DNA of 64,000 bases from Emydura subglobosa. Its lineage: Eukaryota; Chordata; Testudines; Chelidae. Below are positions 33,286-44,850 of this stretch, in pieces; positions within the stretch are counted from its first letter, which is position 1; every line of letters starts with the position of its first letter. The notes beneath the pieces were generated by a model that saw only the letters and a program-made list of their open reading frames with translations, was not told where the DNA came from and searched no databases. The stretch lies in contig ML680053.1 in the NCBI GenBank assembly GCA_007922225.1, positions 17,559,730 through 17,623,729 on the forward strand. The letters run 5' to 3'. A program made the position numbers and the translations under genes.

Positions 33286-33659
33286 ATCTCAGAGGAAGAA
33301 TGAAAAATAACAGAACAGCAGCTAAACGGAAATGAACTAAACACTACAGTGACTGGCAGTATGTTTCTCTGGGTTATTGTCTCGAATGTATCGTTTTCAG
33401 GTGGAATTTTAAGAAAAACGTGACAAGCATATGCAAGACATAAACAAAATGTTTCACAGCATCCACAAAGTTCTGATCAGTGGAGCTGTTCTGGGTGGCT
33501 AGAAACCTGGTTAACCCACATTATTTGCATCTGGTTAAGACTCAGTAACCACCAGCAATTGTATATGAGACCTTGCTCTTGTGCGATTTCCAGTTCAGAG
33601 GGTTTGAATAAAGAAGACCCTCCAACAAACAAACAAAACCCTAACTCTTGTGTAGCATT

Positions 33660-33805
33660 TTTGTCAGCCTCACTGTACCCATTTTACAGATGACAGACTG
33701 AGGCAAAGAGGATAAGTTACTTACCCAAGGTCATCCCGTAGACCAGTGGCAAAGCTGGAAACCCAAATGTGTCACATCAGCATGTTATCCACCAGTTCTC
33801 ATTGA
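33660..33805 (-). mobile_element. MIR-like SINE, minus strand
   Basis: 'CCATTTTACAGATGACAGAC' then 'TGAGGCAAAGAGGATAAGTT' and 'CCCAAGGTCATCCCGTAGAC' is the reverse of the MIR core, close to consensus in this part. The tRNA-derived head, to the right, is decayed. Confidence 0.8.
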
Positions 33806-35990
33806 CTTCCTTGAGCTGCTTGGTGCTTATCTGAATTGAGCCTCTGGATTCTTCAGTTTCATCTATCCCTAGAATAAAATGCTCTTTTCAAATAAATTCC
33901 ACTGGCAGCTCGACAGGCCTGTTTGTACTCTGCTGTACTAGAGACAGTGATCAACTTAATCTGCATAATACTTTTTAGCAAGGAGGGAAAGCCTGGAGGA
34001 GAAAATACAATAATAATTAGTCATGAGGTCATTCTCCCAAAGAGGGTGAAGAATCAGGGCATGAAGAATGTGCTCTACTGTTTAAACCGAAGAAGAGAAG
34101 AGGAAAGATAAGGCAAAGCCTACTGGCAAAATGATTCCGTAATTGGGTAAATGCATTCTTCTTACTCAAACATCAAAGGGACACCAGCTGCTTTTTAACT
34201 CCCCCTGTTCCTTTCTTCCCCACCCCCAGACACTAGCCTGCACTCTGGGCAATGAAAAAACTCTCACACAACAGCGTATGTGATGAAAACTTATATAAAT
34301 GAAAAAGGAGAAAATACAGTGCCCTTGACTTTTTCTCCTTTAGGTTGTGAGGGTGTTAGTTTTGGGGTTTCCTTTATCCTTCCTGCCTGCACCAATCCAC
34401 ACTACTATGTTACTATTGTATCAATCATGTCTTCAGCTCTCTCTGATGATGTACGCATAGATATGAAGAAAGTGAGTGATAATTTTTCCAAGCAAGGTAA
34501 TGTCTTACAGTTAAAGGACTCATTCTTCTGTGTGTAGCTCAGATAAGTACTGGAAATTCGAAAGCATTTCTTGCCATTAGAATTGCCTGATTGTGTAGAA
34601 TAGAGGGTAGATCACAATTCCTTCTCTACATATCTCATGTTTTTTTGAGGTGGGGGGAAAGGCCTCCTTCTCCATTATAAGACTTTAGAAATGTAGGGCC
34701 AGATTATACATGGCCCTACAATGGTGTGATAGAAGGAGGGCAGAAGATAGGGTTCCCTTTTCCTTGTCTGAGGACCCATAATTGCAAATGCTGGGACATT
34801 TATTGGGGCTATCAGAGGGGAAAAGAGCAGCTGGTTCAGCCACCAGCACTGCTGACTGGTCTTATGGCTCTGGAGGGAGCATGCATGGATAAAGACGAGC
34901 TGAGTAGTTTTGTAGATCTGCTGTACATAAGCATGTGGGAGGGGATAGCGTGAGTCCCTAGGATGAGAAATGCTAGCTGAGGCGGACAGATTTTTTCCTG
35001 CCCCTCTGCAGCAGGTGAGGTCAGCTGCCTCTGCAGCATTGTCTCCTGTGATAACAGGGGTCATCAGGTGGTGCTGTTCCCCATAGTGTGAGACTTGTTT
35101 TTCCCTTAACATGTGAGCAAGTTTTTAGTCTTGAAAGGAACTCTGTGCTGTTGGGAGAGCTGTTGCAAGTATCAAGGGAGTTTGCTTTCTGTCTCACTCT
35201 CTGTAACAAGAGCAAGTTCTTGAGATAAAGGTGTTCCATGGGAACTTGGATTTTGTATTTGTGCTGAGCTTCCAGCAAGAAGGGATTGCCTATGTGCTGT
35301 TTGTATCTTCTTTTGTTCCAAGGCAGGAGTAAGTGTGTAAATAAAGCAAAGTGGGCTAAGAACGGTCCCAAACTCCACATCACTGATTGCTTCTTCAACA
35401 GGAAGCTGATCTGCAAAGCCCTGAAATCCACCACTGCTCGGGAGAGGGTTGACACCCCTCTTTTTCTGCAGCCCGTGGAGACTTCTCTGCTAGTCTGGGG
35501 ATCCATGAGGTGGGGAGGGGAAGAAGAAAGCGGGCCAGGAATTCCATATCCTTTTCCCAATGGAGCTTACCTGGAAAAGAGAATACAACCTAGAATTATT
35601 AAGTATCCAGGCCTCCCCACCCCTTTCTCAAGTGACTGCAGAGCAGTTATGGTCAAGTGGAGTACATGGTAGCACAACTGCATTGGAACCATACTGCTAA
35701 GCAGAGATGAATTAACCCATCACCGGGCCTTAGGCAAACATATACTTCTGGGCTCTTAGTTTCTAATGTGAATAACAAACAGCGGATAAATGGAAAGAAG
35801 GGGGGGAAATACATTTCAGTGATGTTCCCTCCCATATATGCCTGTGCAGTCAATTCCCATCCCATCCTGTTCACTTACTGCTATTGAAGTAGGAAGCAAT
35901 TTCTTTACCCAGGGTCCTCCTCTCTCCTTGGGTCTGTTGGGAATGGCAGAATGAGTCTCAGCAGTGTGCAAGGCCTATCTCTGCCCACTC
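33806..35990. other. Unassigned sequence
   Basis: No repeat or gene is recognised. The largest frames (minus 35560-35021 of 179 residues; plus 35286-35672 of 128 residues) overlap on opposite strands and match no protein family I know. 34280-34537 is an 85-residue plus frame with no family resemblance. Confidence 0.4.
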
Positions 35991-35994
35991 ATCA

Positions 35995-36135
35995 CTTGAG
36001 TGAGTGGCATTGCCCCCTGGCACACAGGTTTGCAACACCACTCAAATTTCACCCAGCCAATCCTGCATCATGATGGAGGGATGGCCAGGCCAAATGCGAG
36101 TGACATTGTGAGTGTGACCCTGTCTGTCAGATTGC
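35995..36135. repeat. GC-rich dispersed repeat, copy 2
   Basis: 'GAGTGGCATTGCCCCCTGGC', 'CAACACCACTCAAATTTCAC' and 'GGCCAGGCCAAATGCGAGTG' follow the same order as 22975-23180. The two copies are clearly diverged. Family unknown. Confidence 0.5.
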
Positions 36136-36552
36136 AATGCCACTTATTCAAGTGGGCTAGGTTTTTTCAGTTCACATGCAAATATGCATTGGTTCAAAAC
36201 AAAATATTCCTCCCCACACCCTACCTGGCTAGCCCGTGTGTGTGTGGGAGGAGTAGGAACAGGGACTGAGGTCATGGCCACTTGCTCACCCACCCTCTTT
36301 TCAGGCAGTTTGCACACACCGGGGCACAAGCAGGGAGCAGGTCCTGCACTTCTAAGCAACATAGGATCTTGCCCCTATATGGGAGCATAAGGGAGAGATG
36401 GCGCCTTGCAGCCTCCCCCATGGCAGCACAATGGGCACAGCCTCCCTTGAGCTCATTGGTGAAGTGGGGGCTGTGTCCCCATCTCTCACGTGTACCCACA
36501 GAGGGTACACACTTACAACCTGCCCCTATTTTACTTCATACCACTTTAATGT
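36136..36552. other. Unassigned sequence
   Basis: GC-richer, no recognised element. Overlapping frames of 72-105 residues on both strands at 36144-36599 do not resemble proteins. Confidence 0.4.
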
Positions 36553-36788
36553 CACTAGACCAGTGTTTCTCAATTAAATTTCCCCACGGAACCCTTTAGG
36601 CTCCGCGGGGAAATTACACTCATACTCGATACCCTCCGCCGAAAAATACGGGACATCTTCCCTTTTTTGGCGGCGCGGAGAACAGCTGCTGTCGGCGGCG
36701 CGATGTCACTTTCTCGCGGAACCCTGACAGAGTTCCCGCGGAACCCCAGGGTTCCACGGAACACCAATTGAAAAAAACTGCACTAGAC
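36553..36788. mobile_element. hAT-type miniature element with perfect 8-bp duplication
   Basis: The element proper is 36561-36780 (220 bp). Its ends are CAGTGTTTCTCAATT and, complemented from the right, CAGTTTTTTTCAATT (13 of 15 match). The flanks are identical: CACTAGAC at 36553-36560 and 36781-36788. End motif and duplication length fit hAT (Charlie-like). The interior is unusually CpG-rich (GGCGGCGCGG, CGGCGGCGCG, CTCGCGG), in contrast to its surroundings. The perfect duplication and surviving CpGs suggest it is among the younger insertions here. Confidence 0.92.
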
Positions 36789-37489
36789 TTTAATTACACA
36801 GCATATACCATATGCACAATATTAGCCCAGAGACAGGAATGAATGAGTATCGGGAAAGCAAGCAGTTGCTAGTTACAAAATGTATACTTCCCATAATGGA
36901 ACTAAGTGTAAGTCTCTCTGTCATGGCTGGCTGGCGCACATTGTACACCTCTGATTTATCTTGGCCATCAACACGTTTTCTATTTTTTTCTTCCACACTT
37001 TTTCCTCCCCACACCTGCTTGGTTCAGTATACATTTCCCTACAGTTTTGAGAGAGAGATAGGATCTGACACTGCCATTCCCCTAATAACGGTTTCTCTCA
37101 TGCCTGAGGAAGTGTTTAAAAGGAAAAAAATCCTACTGTTTTCTTTTCTCTTTGCTTGCTTTGGATTTCTGCCCATAAACAAGGAGGGATTACATTAGAA
37201 TTATTACCCTGATAGTTTAAGACGTCAGTGTTGGATAAACTTGTGAAGCAGAAGTTTTCATTTATTATACTAAATTCAAATGGCTTTCTACACTATGATA
37301 AAATGCTTTTGAAGAAACATTCTAAGAGATCTTGATCCACATCATCAGTTACGGGGAACTGGCAATAATTACACTGTCTCTAAATGAGCTATGCTGCTTT
37401 ACACTATCTAAGATTCTGGCTCTTCTATTTATCTTCATGTTGGGCCATATAGTGCTCTCATTACTCAGATACAACATTGATTGGGATCC

Positions 37490-38470
37490 TGTGATGGGAT
37501 GGAGTAGGTCTAGAGGCCCCTTGCTGGAGGGCTTGTGGCCCTGCCACACCCCACCCCAGAAAAGGACAATAGATAGGTCCTCCAAGTTACCTAGAGCGGC
37601 TATGTGGGAAACAGCCAATAAGAGAGGCTACAGAGAGCAGCCAATCAGAAGGGCTGCAGGCTAGCATAAGAAGAGCTGCAGGGCCAGCTGCTGTGAGATT
37701 AGTTTCTTGCTGGAGTGGTATGGATGGTGTGCCTGGTTGACTGAGAGAGGAAGCTACTTAAAGGACCTCAGACAGCAATGCTGGCAGAAACTGGTGGGAG
37801 TGAGATGGTGCTCTTGGCTGGAGGCTGGGGCTCAACCTGGACAAGGCCCTGAGATAAGGGTGGAGAATGTGCTGGAGCCATGGGGGAAGTGCCCCAGGGA
37901 ATAGTAGTAGCAACACAGCATAGTTAAAGGGACACAATGGATGGCTGCTATTTTTAGGGTCCTTGGGCTGGAACCTGGAATAGAGGGTGAGCCTGGTCCC
38001 CACCTCCACCCGCTACTGGGGAAGTGGCCTAAACTTTGATGCACCTCAGAAGGGGAACTGAACTCTTTTAATGGCTGAACAGGAGAGCTGGGGCCAGGCA
38101 GGGTGAAGACATTGCCTCCAGGGAGGGAGCCCTGGGGCACTGCTCTATACCAGAGCAGGGGCAGTTTGAGAGAGAGCCCAGATCTGTGAGACAGTTTGAA
38201 CCAGGATACCGTGACAGGCCCTGCTGGACTGATTGAGGAGTGTGCCCAGAGAAAGGGCTGCAGATACAGAGATGTTATGGAGGCACTGAGGGAGGTCCCT
38301 GTTGGACTTGTACCCCAGAAGGGGTTTGATTTTTATTTCACCTACAGATTGTGTATGACTTGTCCAGAGGGCTGGGTCAATGAAGACCCACTGCAAACTG
38401 AGAGAGAATGCAGGCAAATACACTTGGTCAGGGAGTGCTTGCATAAGGGAATGCGGCCCCATTACAGGGC
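37490..38470 (+). mobile_element. LTR-like element, plus strand
   Basis: It starts TGTGATGGGATGG and has two CCAAT boxes (37615-37619 and 37641-37645) followed by a weak TATA-like GCATAAGAAG near 37665. A G-rich stretch follows ('CCAGAAGGGGTTTGATTTTT' at about 38308). A possible end at 38211-38216 (GTGACA) would give TGT...ACA borders, but family-like sequence seems to go on to about 38470. It matches a repeat I know from turtles; whether it is retroviral or another LTR class is uncertain. Frames inside are not proteins I recognise. Confidence 0.5.
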
Positions 38471-38567
38471 CACTCTGCTCTGTCACTCCAATATAAACCT
38501 TGAGCAGCCAAGATCAGAATTTGCCCAGCTGACTTCAATAGATAAGCAGGATTTGGCCCTCTGAGGG

Positions 38568-38815
38568 CAGGTCTGCACTTAAAATGCCGCACCAATGCAG
38601 CTGAGACACTGTAGCGCTTCAGTGAAGTCGTTGCTAATCCATCTCCCTGAAAGATAGTAATTATGTCAATGACAGAAGCTCTTCTGTCAACATAGAGTTA
38701 TCGAAATGGGGGGTTAGGTCGGTATAACTACATGACTCAGGGGTGTGGATTTTTCACGCCCCTGAGCAATGTACTTATACTGATATAGGTCTGTAGTGTA
38801 GACCCGGCCCGAGAT
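38568..38815. mobile_element. Foldback MITE
   Basis: The left end 'GCAGGTCTGCACTTAAAATG' is the inverse of the right end 'GTAGTGTAGACCCGGCC'. The inside holds 'GTAGCGCTTCAGTGAAG', 'GGTTAGGTCGGTATAACTAC' and 'CAGGGGTGTGGATTTTTCAC', all words of a MITE very abundant in turtles and related reptiles. No transposase. The exact target duplication is not visible. Confidence 0.75.
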
Positions 38816-39149
38816 TTACAACAAGAGGGTTGGATCCTGTAATGGTATAGCTCCATTGAAATAAATGAAGATATGTCAGTTTACACCTGCTGTGGATCTG
38901 GACATAATATTTTAGATCTGATTCCTTTCTTTCTTCAGATACTAATATAGTGCTGCATCCCTCTGTGGGTCAACAGCTGCAGGGATTGAACTCAGGACCT
39001 CTGGATTTAAAAAGCATGTGTTTCTACTGCCTATGATGAGAGGTTGTTCTCACAAAAGCTGTAACAGGCTCATCAATATATGTGTCCCCATCACTGGCAG
39101 GGGATGACCCCAGAGTACCATACAAATTGAACAGGAGAAACTATCTGAA
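38816..39149. other. Hairpin piece then unassigned
   Basis: 38820-38895 ('GGATCCTGTAATGGTATAGC', 'CTGCTGTGGATCTGG') is a fragment of a hairpin repeat. The rest is unassigned. Confidence 0.4.
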
Positions 39150-39275
39150 TGACATGCAGTCTAATTCTGGTTTGTTACATCTGCTGTATATATCAGAGTA
39201 ATTCCACTGAAATCAATGGAGTTGCATCAGATTTACACTGGTATAAGTGAGAGGAGAATCAGGCCCACAACCTTG
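39150..39275. repeat. Hairpin repeat with clear inverted arms
   Basis: The left arm 'CTAATTCTGGTTTGTTACAT' pairs with the right arm 'ACTGGTATAAGTGAGAGGAG' plus AATCAGG, around the core 'TTCCACTGAAATCAATGGAG'. This is the best example of a short hairpin family present at least a dozen times in this window. Confidence 0.65.
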
Positions 39276-40135
39276 GCTTCTTAAAAGTCCAATTGCCATG
39301 CAGAGTGAATCTCACTGAATTCTACTGAGTTGGTGATAAAATAAACTCTTCCTAAAAGACAAGAGGATTCTGAAGCAAGATGGGGGGTTCCCACCTCCTG
39401 GGGAATTTAGGTGTTAGCTTTAACTTGAGCAGGATGGGGCCCATGAACTGCAAAGTTAGGCTTTGTTCTGTTGGTGGGGACTGTAGCTGTCAAATAGCAT
39501 CCACAAGATCCTGAAGTGTCACCCCTAAGGCTAGGCATATCAACAGGCATCGAGAAGACCTGTGATGGCTCCGCTCGTGTTTTAACGTCCATCAGAGAAA
39601 TTTGATGCTGCAAACTCATTCTTGGAGGTGCCACTCTGCATGGTGCTGGTCTGAAAACGACATCTGAATGCCAACCCAGGCGATTTACCCCAAATGCAAT
39701 GTCACTCTTGGAGGTATGGCTTCTGGTCTGAAGCTTTTAGGCATACCAAACAAGATGGTAGCCCCCACTGACTATTATGTGGACAGCTTCAAATGTCTCT
39801 TCCAAGAATTCCCACTCAGTTTGTAGTCGTATCTATCGTGGAATGGCATTAACTAGAAATATATTAGCCACTTTTGAAAATCTTGGACATTACTCCCAAC
39901 AGTAAAGTAACTACCAGCTCATCAGCCTGAAATGAACAACCTTCTGACTCTTCGTTTGTGATGCACAGAACATATTTCTAAAGATGCTCGTTCCTGCTTA
40001 GCTATATTCTTTAGACAAAATGTATGATTAATACTCAATATCTGAGCACCTTCAAGTTGTGCATTAACATCTATCATCTGTTTGCTGTCTCATCCTCTCC
40101 CAGGGGAGATGTGTGTGCAGTGGAATATTTTTGTT
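39276..40135. other. Unassigned sequence
   Basis: No recognised element or gene. A 75-residue minus frame at 39634-39407 has no family resemblance. Confidence 0.45.
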
Positions 40136-40139
40136 CTGT

Positions 40140-40275
40140 AATATTTAAGAAGTATGATTACTAATGTATTTATATTTCTGTCGAGCATGCCCTTCTATCC
40201 CCAGAATGGTCAGGGCCTTATTGTGCTAAGTGCTGTACAAATGAGTAAGCAAATTCAGTCACTGACCCAGAACGC
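40140..40275 (-). mobile_element. MIR-like SINE tail, minus strand
   Basis: 'GGTCAGGGCCTTATTGTGCT' then 'AAGTGCTGTACAAATGAGTA' and 'GAACGCTCCCAGTCTAGAAT' is the reverse of the sauropsid MIR tail. The rest of the SINE is missing. Confidence 0.6.
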
Positions 40276-41095
40276 TCCCAGTCTAGAATTTATTAAAAGA
40301 AGGAAGAAACAGACACACGGGCGGGGGGGGATGTCATATGCAAATGAATGACAAGTTGACATATTTGAGATAAGTGAGTGCTTTGGTGTTCTTGATAGTC
40401 TCAAATTCACATACATAGATATTAAGCATAGCTCACTCAACAAATTACTTGATATTTCATATACAGTTTTCTTATTGCTAATCCCAATTGTAATAATTTA
40501 CATCAGGCTTTTGTTTTACTATTCCACTATGCATTATTTATCTTATTTACTTTCCATTATTAAAGCTGGTTTTGCTGGACTTTTTTGGGCTATACTATTG
40601 CTGCAATAGAGAACAATAAAAAGAAGGGAGAATTAGTAGCATGTTTGGAGTTTTATATGCTTCCTTTTGGAAACTCAAATGATCTGGCTGCTACAAATTG
40701 TGTCTTTAGAGATGAACATTGCAGTGAAAGTCAATCTTGTAGATGCCTGGAAGGGCAATCTGGTGATGCCATGGAAGGAATACATTTTCTAGAGGCATGA
40801 GGAAGAAAAACGGACAGCAGCAAATTCTCCATCAGAATGTAAGACTTTCCTGATCAGGAGGTATAAGGAAAATCCACTAAGACCAAATCCCTGAAATTCA
40901 AAATCAGGCATAAAGTAAATCAGCATGTAATTGAATTGTGACCCACGTCGTCGTGAAACATGAGTCTGAAAAACAAATACCACATGTTTGTGCATTAATT
41001 GGCATTGCACTTTAAATGTGTATTGATGATCATTATGTAAGTGGGGGAATGGTCCCACTGTGGTGTGGAACTTTCCTGGCTTTATACAGTACTGT
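40276..41095. other. Unassigned sequence
   Basis: No recognised element. The 71-residue frame at 40585-40800 resembles no known protein. A run of 8 G lies at 40323. Confidence 0.45.
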
Positions 41096-42274
41096 GGTGG
41101 AGTTGGTTAGCAAAAGGATCTGAGGCTCCTTTATCCAGAGGCTGGCCTGCCTGCCTTCGAGGACCCCCCTTCCACTCTCCTGTGTGACAGAGCCCTCATA
41201 ACCCCCACAAGGCTGGGCCCAGGATTTCTGGGGGCTCGACCCCCAACCTTGTTGTGATCACTTAGGGCAGGAGATAGGTTGTCCTCATTGCAGGGACTCT
41301 CTCTGCACTGGACACTTCCCTGACTCACTGATGGATGCATATAGCTCACAGCAAATACAATGTATTAAACAGTAATCTTAAAAAAGGAAACGATGAAAAA
41401 GGTTAAAGGAAAACAACTAACACTGGCCCGGCACAGGGGCACCACCCACAGCATCTCTGCAGTGAAAGGGACATTCACAGTCTGTTTCTCACATGTCGCA
41501 GTCCTACTGGCCAGGTCCTGGCTATGCTGCACAGATGCTGTGGGTCGGACACTTGTTCTGGCAGTGGCCACACATCCTCAAGCTCTAGGTGGCAAGACCC
41601 TTCTCCCCAGTGTCGGGGGTCACGATCCCCCTCCAAGTTTGGCCTGTGAGGCCTCTTAGCTGGTGATGTCTCCCTGTACTGATCGTCAGTCCAGGCTCCC
41701 CCTCGGTTTCCCCAGCCGCTCGTTGCACCCAGCTCCAGATGGCTCCAGCCCTACTCTGCTCCAGCGCAGCTGCTGCTCTCTGCTCCCAGCACAGCTCTGG
41801 TCCCTGGGCAACTTCGCAGCCAGCCAGCCAGCCAGCAGCGGAGTCTCTCGGTGCTGCTCTGATCAGCTTGGTTCCCTGGGCTGCTCCTCGGGCCCTTCTT
41901 GCTCTGCTGCTGTGGGTCTGCTCTGCTCCACTCAGCTTCCTGGCCCGGGCTGCTTCTCGGGCCTCCCAGCTGTTGCCTGCTGTGTCCTTAGCTTGGCCCT
42001 GCTCTCTGTTCAAGTGCCCCACCCATGCAGGGAGCTGAGCTCCAGCTCACACAGATGATGGGACCCCCCACCCCGGCCTTCTGGATCCTTTATTGGTCTG
42101 TTCGTCCTGTCAATCAGGCTGACCTAAAGCATTGGCCTCTCCCTACTGGCCCTGGGAGCTATCTGTCTCAAGATCCTGATTTCTCCTCAACCTTTCCCCT
42201 GTCCTTTAGTGCTGAGAGATGGCCAACCAAAAAGACCCACTAAGTTTCAGTAAGGGGCTAATAGTCCCCTTACA
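41096..42274 (-). mobile_element. LTR-like element, minus strand
   Basis: On the minus strand it begins TGTAAGGGGACTATTAG (plus 42274). A CCAAT box runs straight into an ATAAAGG TATA-like word ('CAGACCAATAAAGGATCC', about 42083-42100). A C/T- and CpG-rich stretch follows (41600-42000) with (CAGC)n at 41818-41838. Near 41370 the word TTTAATACATTG could be a decayed polyadenylation signal. The end near 41096 is not fixed. Overlapping frames of up to 145 residues come from the GC-rich part and match no protein. Confidence 0.5.
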
Positions 42275-42299
42275 TATTGCAAACGATACTCCAGAGCCT

Positions 42300-42400
42300 A
42301 ATCCTGCAAGGTACTGAGCACGCTCTGGGAGATGAGTGCTCTGTATGTATGAAGAGGTGCTAAGCAGCTTGTAGGATCCAGGCCTCTTTAGGCATTGAGA
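42300..42400. repeat. Hairpin-repeat half
   Basis: 'GCCTAATCCTGCAAGGTACT' followed by GAGCACGCTCTGG is the head of the hairpin repeat family; the partner arm is not clear. Confidence 0.45.
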
Positions 42401-42690
42401 TAGATACCTGTGGACTGATTGAGCAGTCTTTGTCCAGGGTTTCAGTATTAGAGCACTGAGAGTAACAGAGGAGTGCTGTACTTCAGCAGTGACAATGGAC
42501 ATTGAGCTGTGAAGAGTGAGGCTGAAATGACAGACCATGTATTCTAGTGTACTTCCCAGTACATTGCTGAGCTTGTCCACTGTCAGTATGGGAGGCACAG
42601 AAGTTAATCTAAAAGTACTCAGAGCCAGATCCTGTTCACATTTGAGATATGCACTTTAATAGGAGCAGGGCTGGGCATATATTCTTCTCT

Positions 42691-42932
42691 TAGGGTATGT
42701 TTACACTGGAGCTGGAGGTGTGATTATAATAGTGAGAGCAGCAGGCTGGGCTAGCCATTCTGAGTACACACCTAGGTTTTCAGACACTTTGTACTCAGTG
42801 TGGCAAGCTCATCATGCCACTGTGGCTCTGCAGTTACATTTCTATTTTTAGCATATGAGCTTCATCAGAGCTAGTATGGATATATCTACCCAAACTGGAA
42901 ATTGCACCTCCAGCTGCAGTGTAGACGTAAAC
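42691..42932. mobile_element. Foldback MITE, GGGTATGTTTACACTG type
   Basis: The left arm 'GGGTATGTTTACACTGGAGC' plus TGGAGGTGTGATT is matched, complemented, by the right arm 'TTTACGTCTACACTGCAGCT' plus GGAGGTGCAATTT. The arms are about 33 bp long and clear. TTA precedes the left end. The family is the sauropsid 'GTCTACACTGCAGCTGG' MITE, probably Harbinger-related. Non-coding. Confidence 0.75.
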
Positions 42933-43054
42933 TTGGTTTGTGAGCACAAACTTCAGTGGGGATCTATGGTCACACACTCCCAAAAATGAGAATAGGCAGA
43001 TCACATTACTACATGGAAACAAAATTAAACTTGAAGTTTTATTTTAGTTAAAAA

Positions 43055-44235
43055 TCCAAAACCACTGGATGGAGGGTGCATAGAAAATGTCATGTACTTC
43101 AATTTCAGTAAAGGATTTGAACCCGTGTCTGATGGGATCCTATTTGTAACATTAATTTAAATAATGTTGGGTATGAATATTACCTCTTGGGTTAGAAAGG
43201 ACAGTAGGGCTATACCCAAAGGATGGTGACAAATTGCCTTGTATTGAGCCAGGAATCAGTGTTTGTATGAGTCATTGTAGGTTCTGGTTTCATTTAGTAT
43301 CTTTATTGGTGATTTGACAGTGTGACAAAACAGCACATTAATTTAATTAAACAGATGATACTAAATTGGGAGGTATCGTGAAAATCAGTGGAGTCAGAGT
43401 ATATGGTGCAAAGAGGTTGAATGCATGAACAGAGAATAACCAAATGAGATCCATCTTAGAAAAATGCAAACTGATACATGTAGGGTGAAATAGTTTTAAA
43501 TATAGATATATAAATGGGGGGAGGGGGGAACCTCCAGAACACTATTGTCAAAAAAGACCTGGATCTGAAAGTAAACAACAAATTAGATATGGCTTTTGAC
43601 CACAGCCAAAATCTACAATGCCATTTGGGGCTACATCTAAAGTGCAACATGTACATGGAGAAGGGAAATGATAGATATCCCTTTTCCTTATAGCTAACAA
43701 AATAACCATCTAGCAATACTTGCTTGATGCTTTTAAAGACTGAGGGTAGAGAAGAAGTATTTAAGATTGCAGCTGAGTGGAGAAATGTAATTTCATTTTG
43801 TGGGAGACTTCTGTACTTCAAAATTTGGTTTTTTGATTTGGACAAAAGAAAAACATTTTTAAATTTTCTGTGACAGGGAGTGGACCCCTGGCTCTCGGGC
43901 AGTCTGTCTGGCAGGCTGCCAAGGAGTGGGGTGGGTGAGCTGTCAGGAAACCATCAGAATAGTGTCAAAATCTCTGTGAAATGTTTTGATTTTGACAAAT
44001 TGGCAAACTCCAATGAAAATATGTTTTGTCAGCATTTTTCTGACCAATTATATTTAAGATGAAACGAGAGTGCATATCTAAGAATAGTAGGGGGAGAATT
44101 TACACTGAATATTAAGAAAAATAGTGAAATCTTTAAGAGTATGGGATAGTCTCCCAGGGACTGAGTGGAACCCATGTAGCTGGGATATTTAAAACTTTCC
44201 CTGGCAAGCCGCTAGAAAGTGAATGGCAAGAACAG
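43055..44235 (+). mobile_element. CR1 LINE, plus strand, decayed ORF2
   Basis: Broken reading frames spell CR1 RT landmarks in order: 'ATGTACTTCAATTTCAGTAA' (before the palm), 'GATGATACTAAATTGGGAGG' (D-D-T-K-L-G-G), then 'GACCTGGATCTGAAAGTAAA' and 'GACCACAGCCAAAATCTACA'. The C-terminal part at 44060-44230 ('CTGAGTGGAACCCATGTAGC') follows a foldback insertion at 43850-44060. Many stops; an old inactive copy. The 129-residue minus frame is a shadow. Confidence 0.7.
43850..44062. repeat. Foldback insertion inside CR1
   Basis: A/T-rich outer arms (ACATTTTTAAATTTTC... and ...TTTTGTCAGCATTTTTCTGA) surround a GC-rich middle (43875-43960). This is the same plan as 31193-31758 and the A/T-rich repeat at 21478. 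CR1-like sequence lies on both sides, so it inserted after the CR1. Confidence 0.5.
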
Positions 44236-44714
44236 TCTTCCATTGGCGGGGCAGACTATTTGACTGAATGGACCATGAAAACCCATGAGGGAGCTAAAGA
44301 GGAGGAAATCTCCATGAGATTTTCCTTGTGGAGATGTCTCCTTGCCAGTTCTGTTAGTGGAGGCAGGCAGGATTACCCTTTTAATCCATGCTGCACTATT
44401 CAATCTCACTCCACCAGCTATACTTAATGATTGCTTTTAGCATGTACAAAATTCTGCTGCGTAAAATGTATCCTGGGTGACATGTCATCTCATTTCACCT
44501 CCTTTAAATGCTTCCTTAACGTTCACTTTTTTTGGTTAGCCTTTTGTCACTGGCCACTCCTGCCTTTGTTCTGAAAAAATGACGCCAAATTTAAAAAGGA
44601 GGGAGAGGGAGGAAATGGGAGTAAAAACATACCTACAGTACATAAGTGTGTTTTACCGTCTTTCATTAATATGTCCCTCTCACGCCCTTCCTGTCACTCT
44701 CCCTAGTTGTTGTA

Positions 44715-44850
44715 ATAGTAGTTTAACATTTATATTGCTGTGATGCCTGGAGGCCAAGCAAATCAAGGTGCCATTGTACCAGGTGCTGGACAAACAAATA
44801 GCGTATGACAGTCCTTGTCCCAAAGAGTTTACTGTTTAAATAATAGCTGA
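44715..44850 (-). mobile_element. MIR-like SINE tail, minus strand
   Basis: 'GCCTGGAGGCCAAGCAAATC', 'GGTGCCATTGTACCAGGTGC' and 'GTCCTTGTCCCAAAGAGTTT' are the reverse of the sauropsid MIR tail. Confidence 0.65.

Noticed and set aside
35021..35560. 179-residue minus-strand frame
   Set aside because: Overlaps a 128-residue plus frame; neither resembles a known protein and no splice or promoter context supports them.
41585..42058. Frames of 99-145 residues on both strands
   Set aside because: GC- and CAGC-rich LTR interior; frames are compositional.
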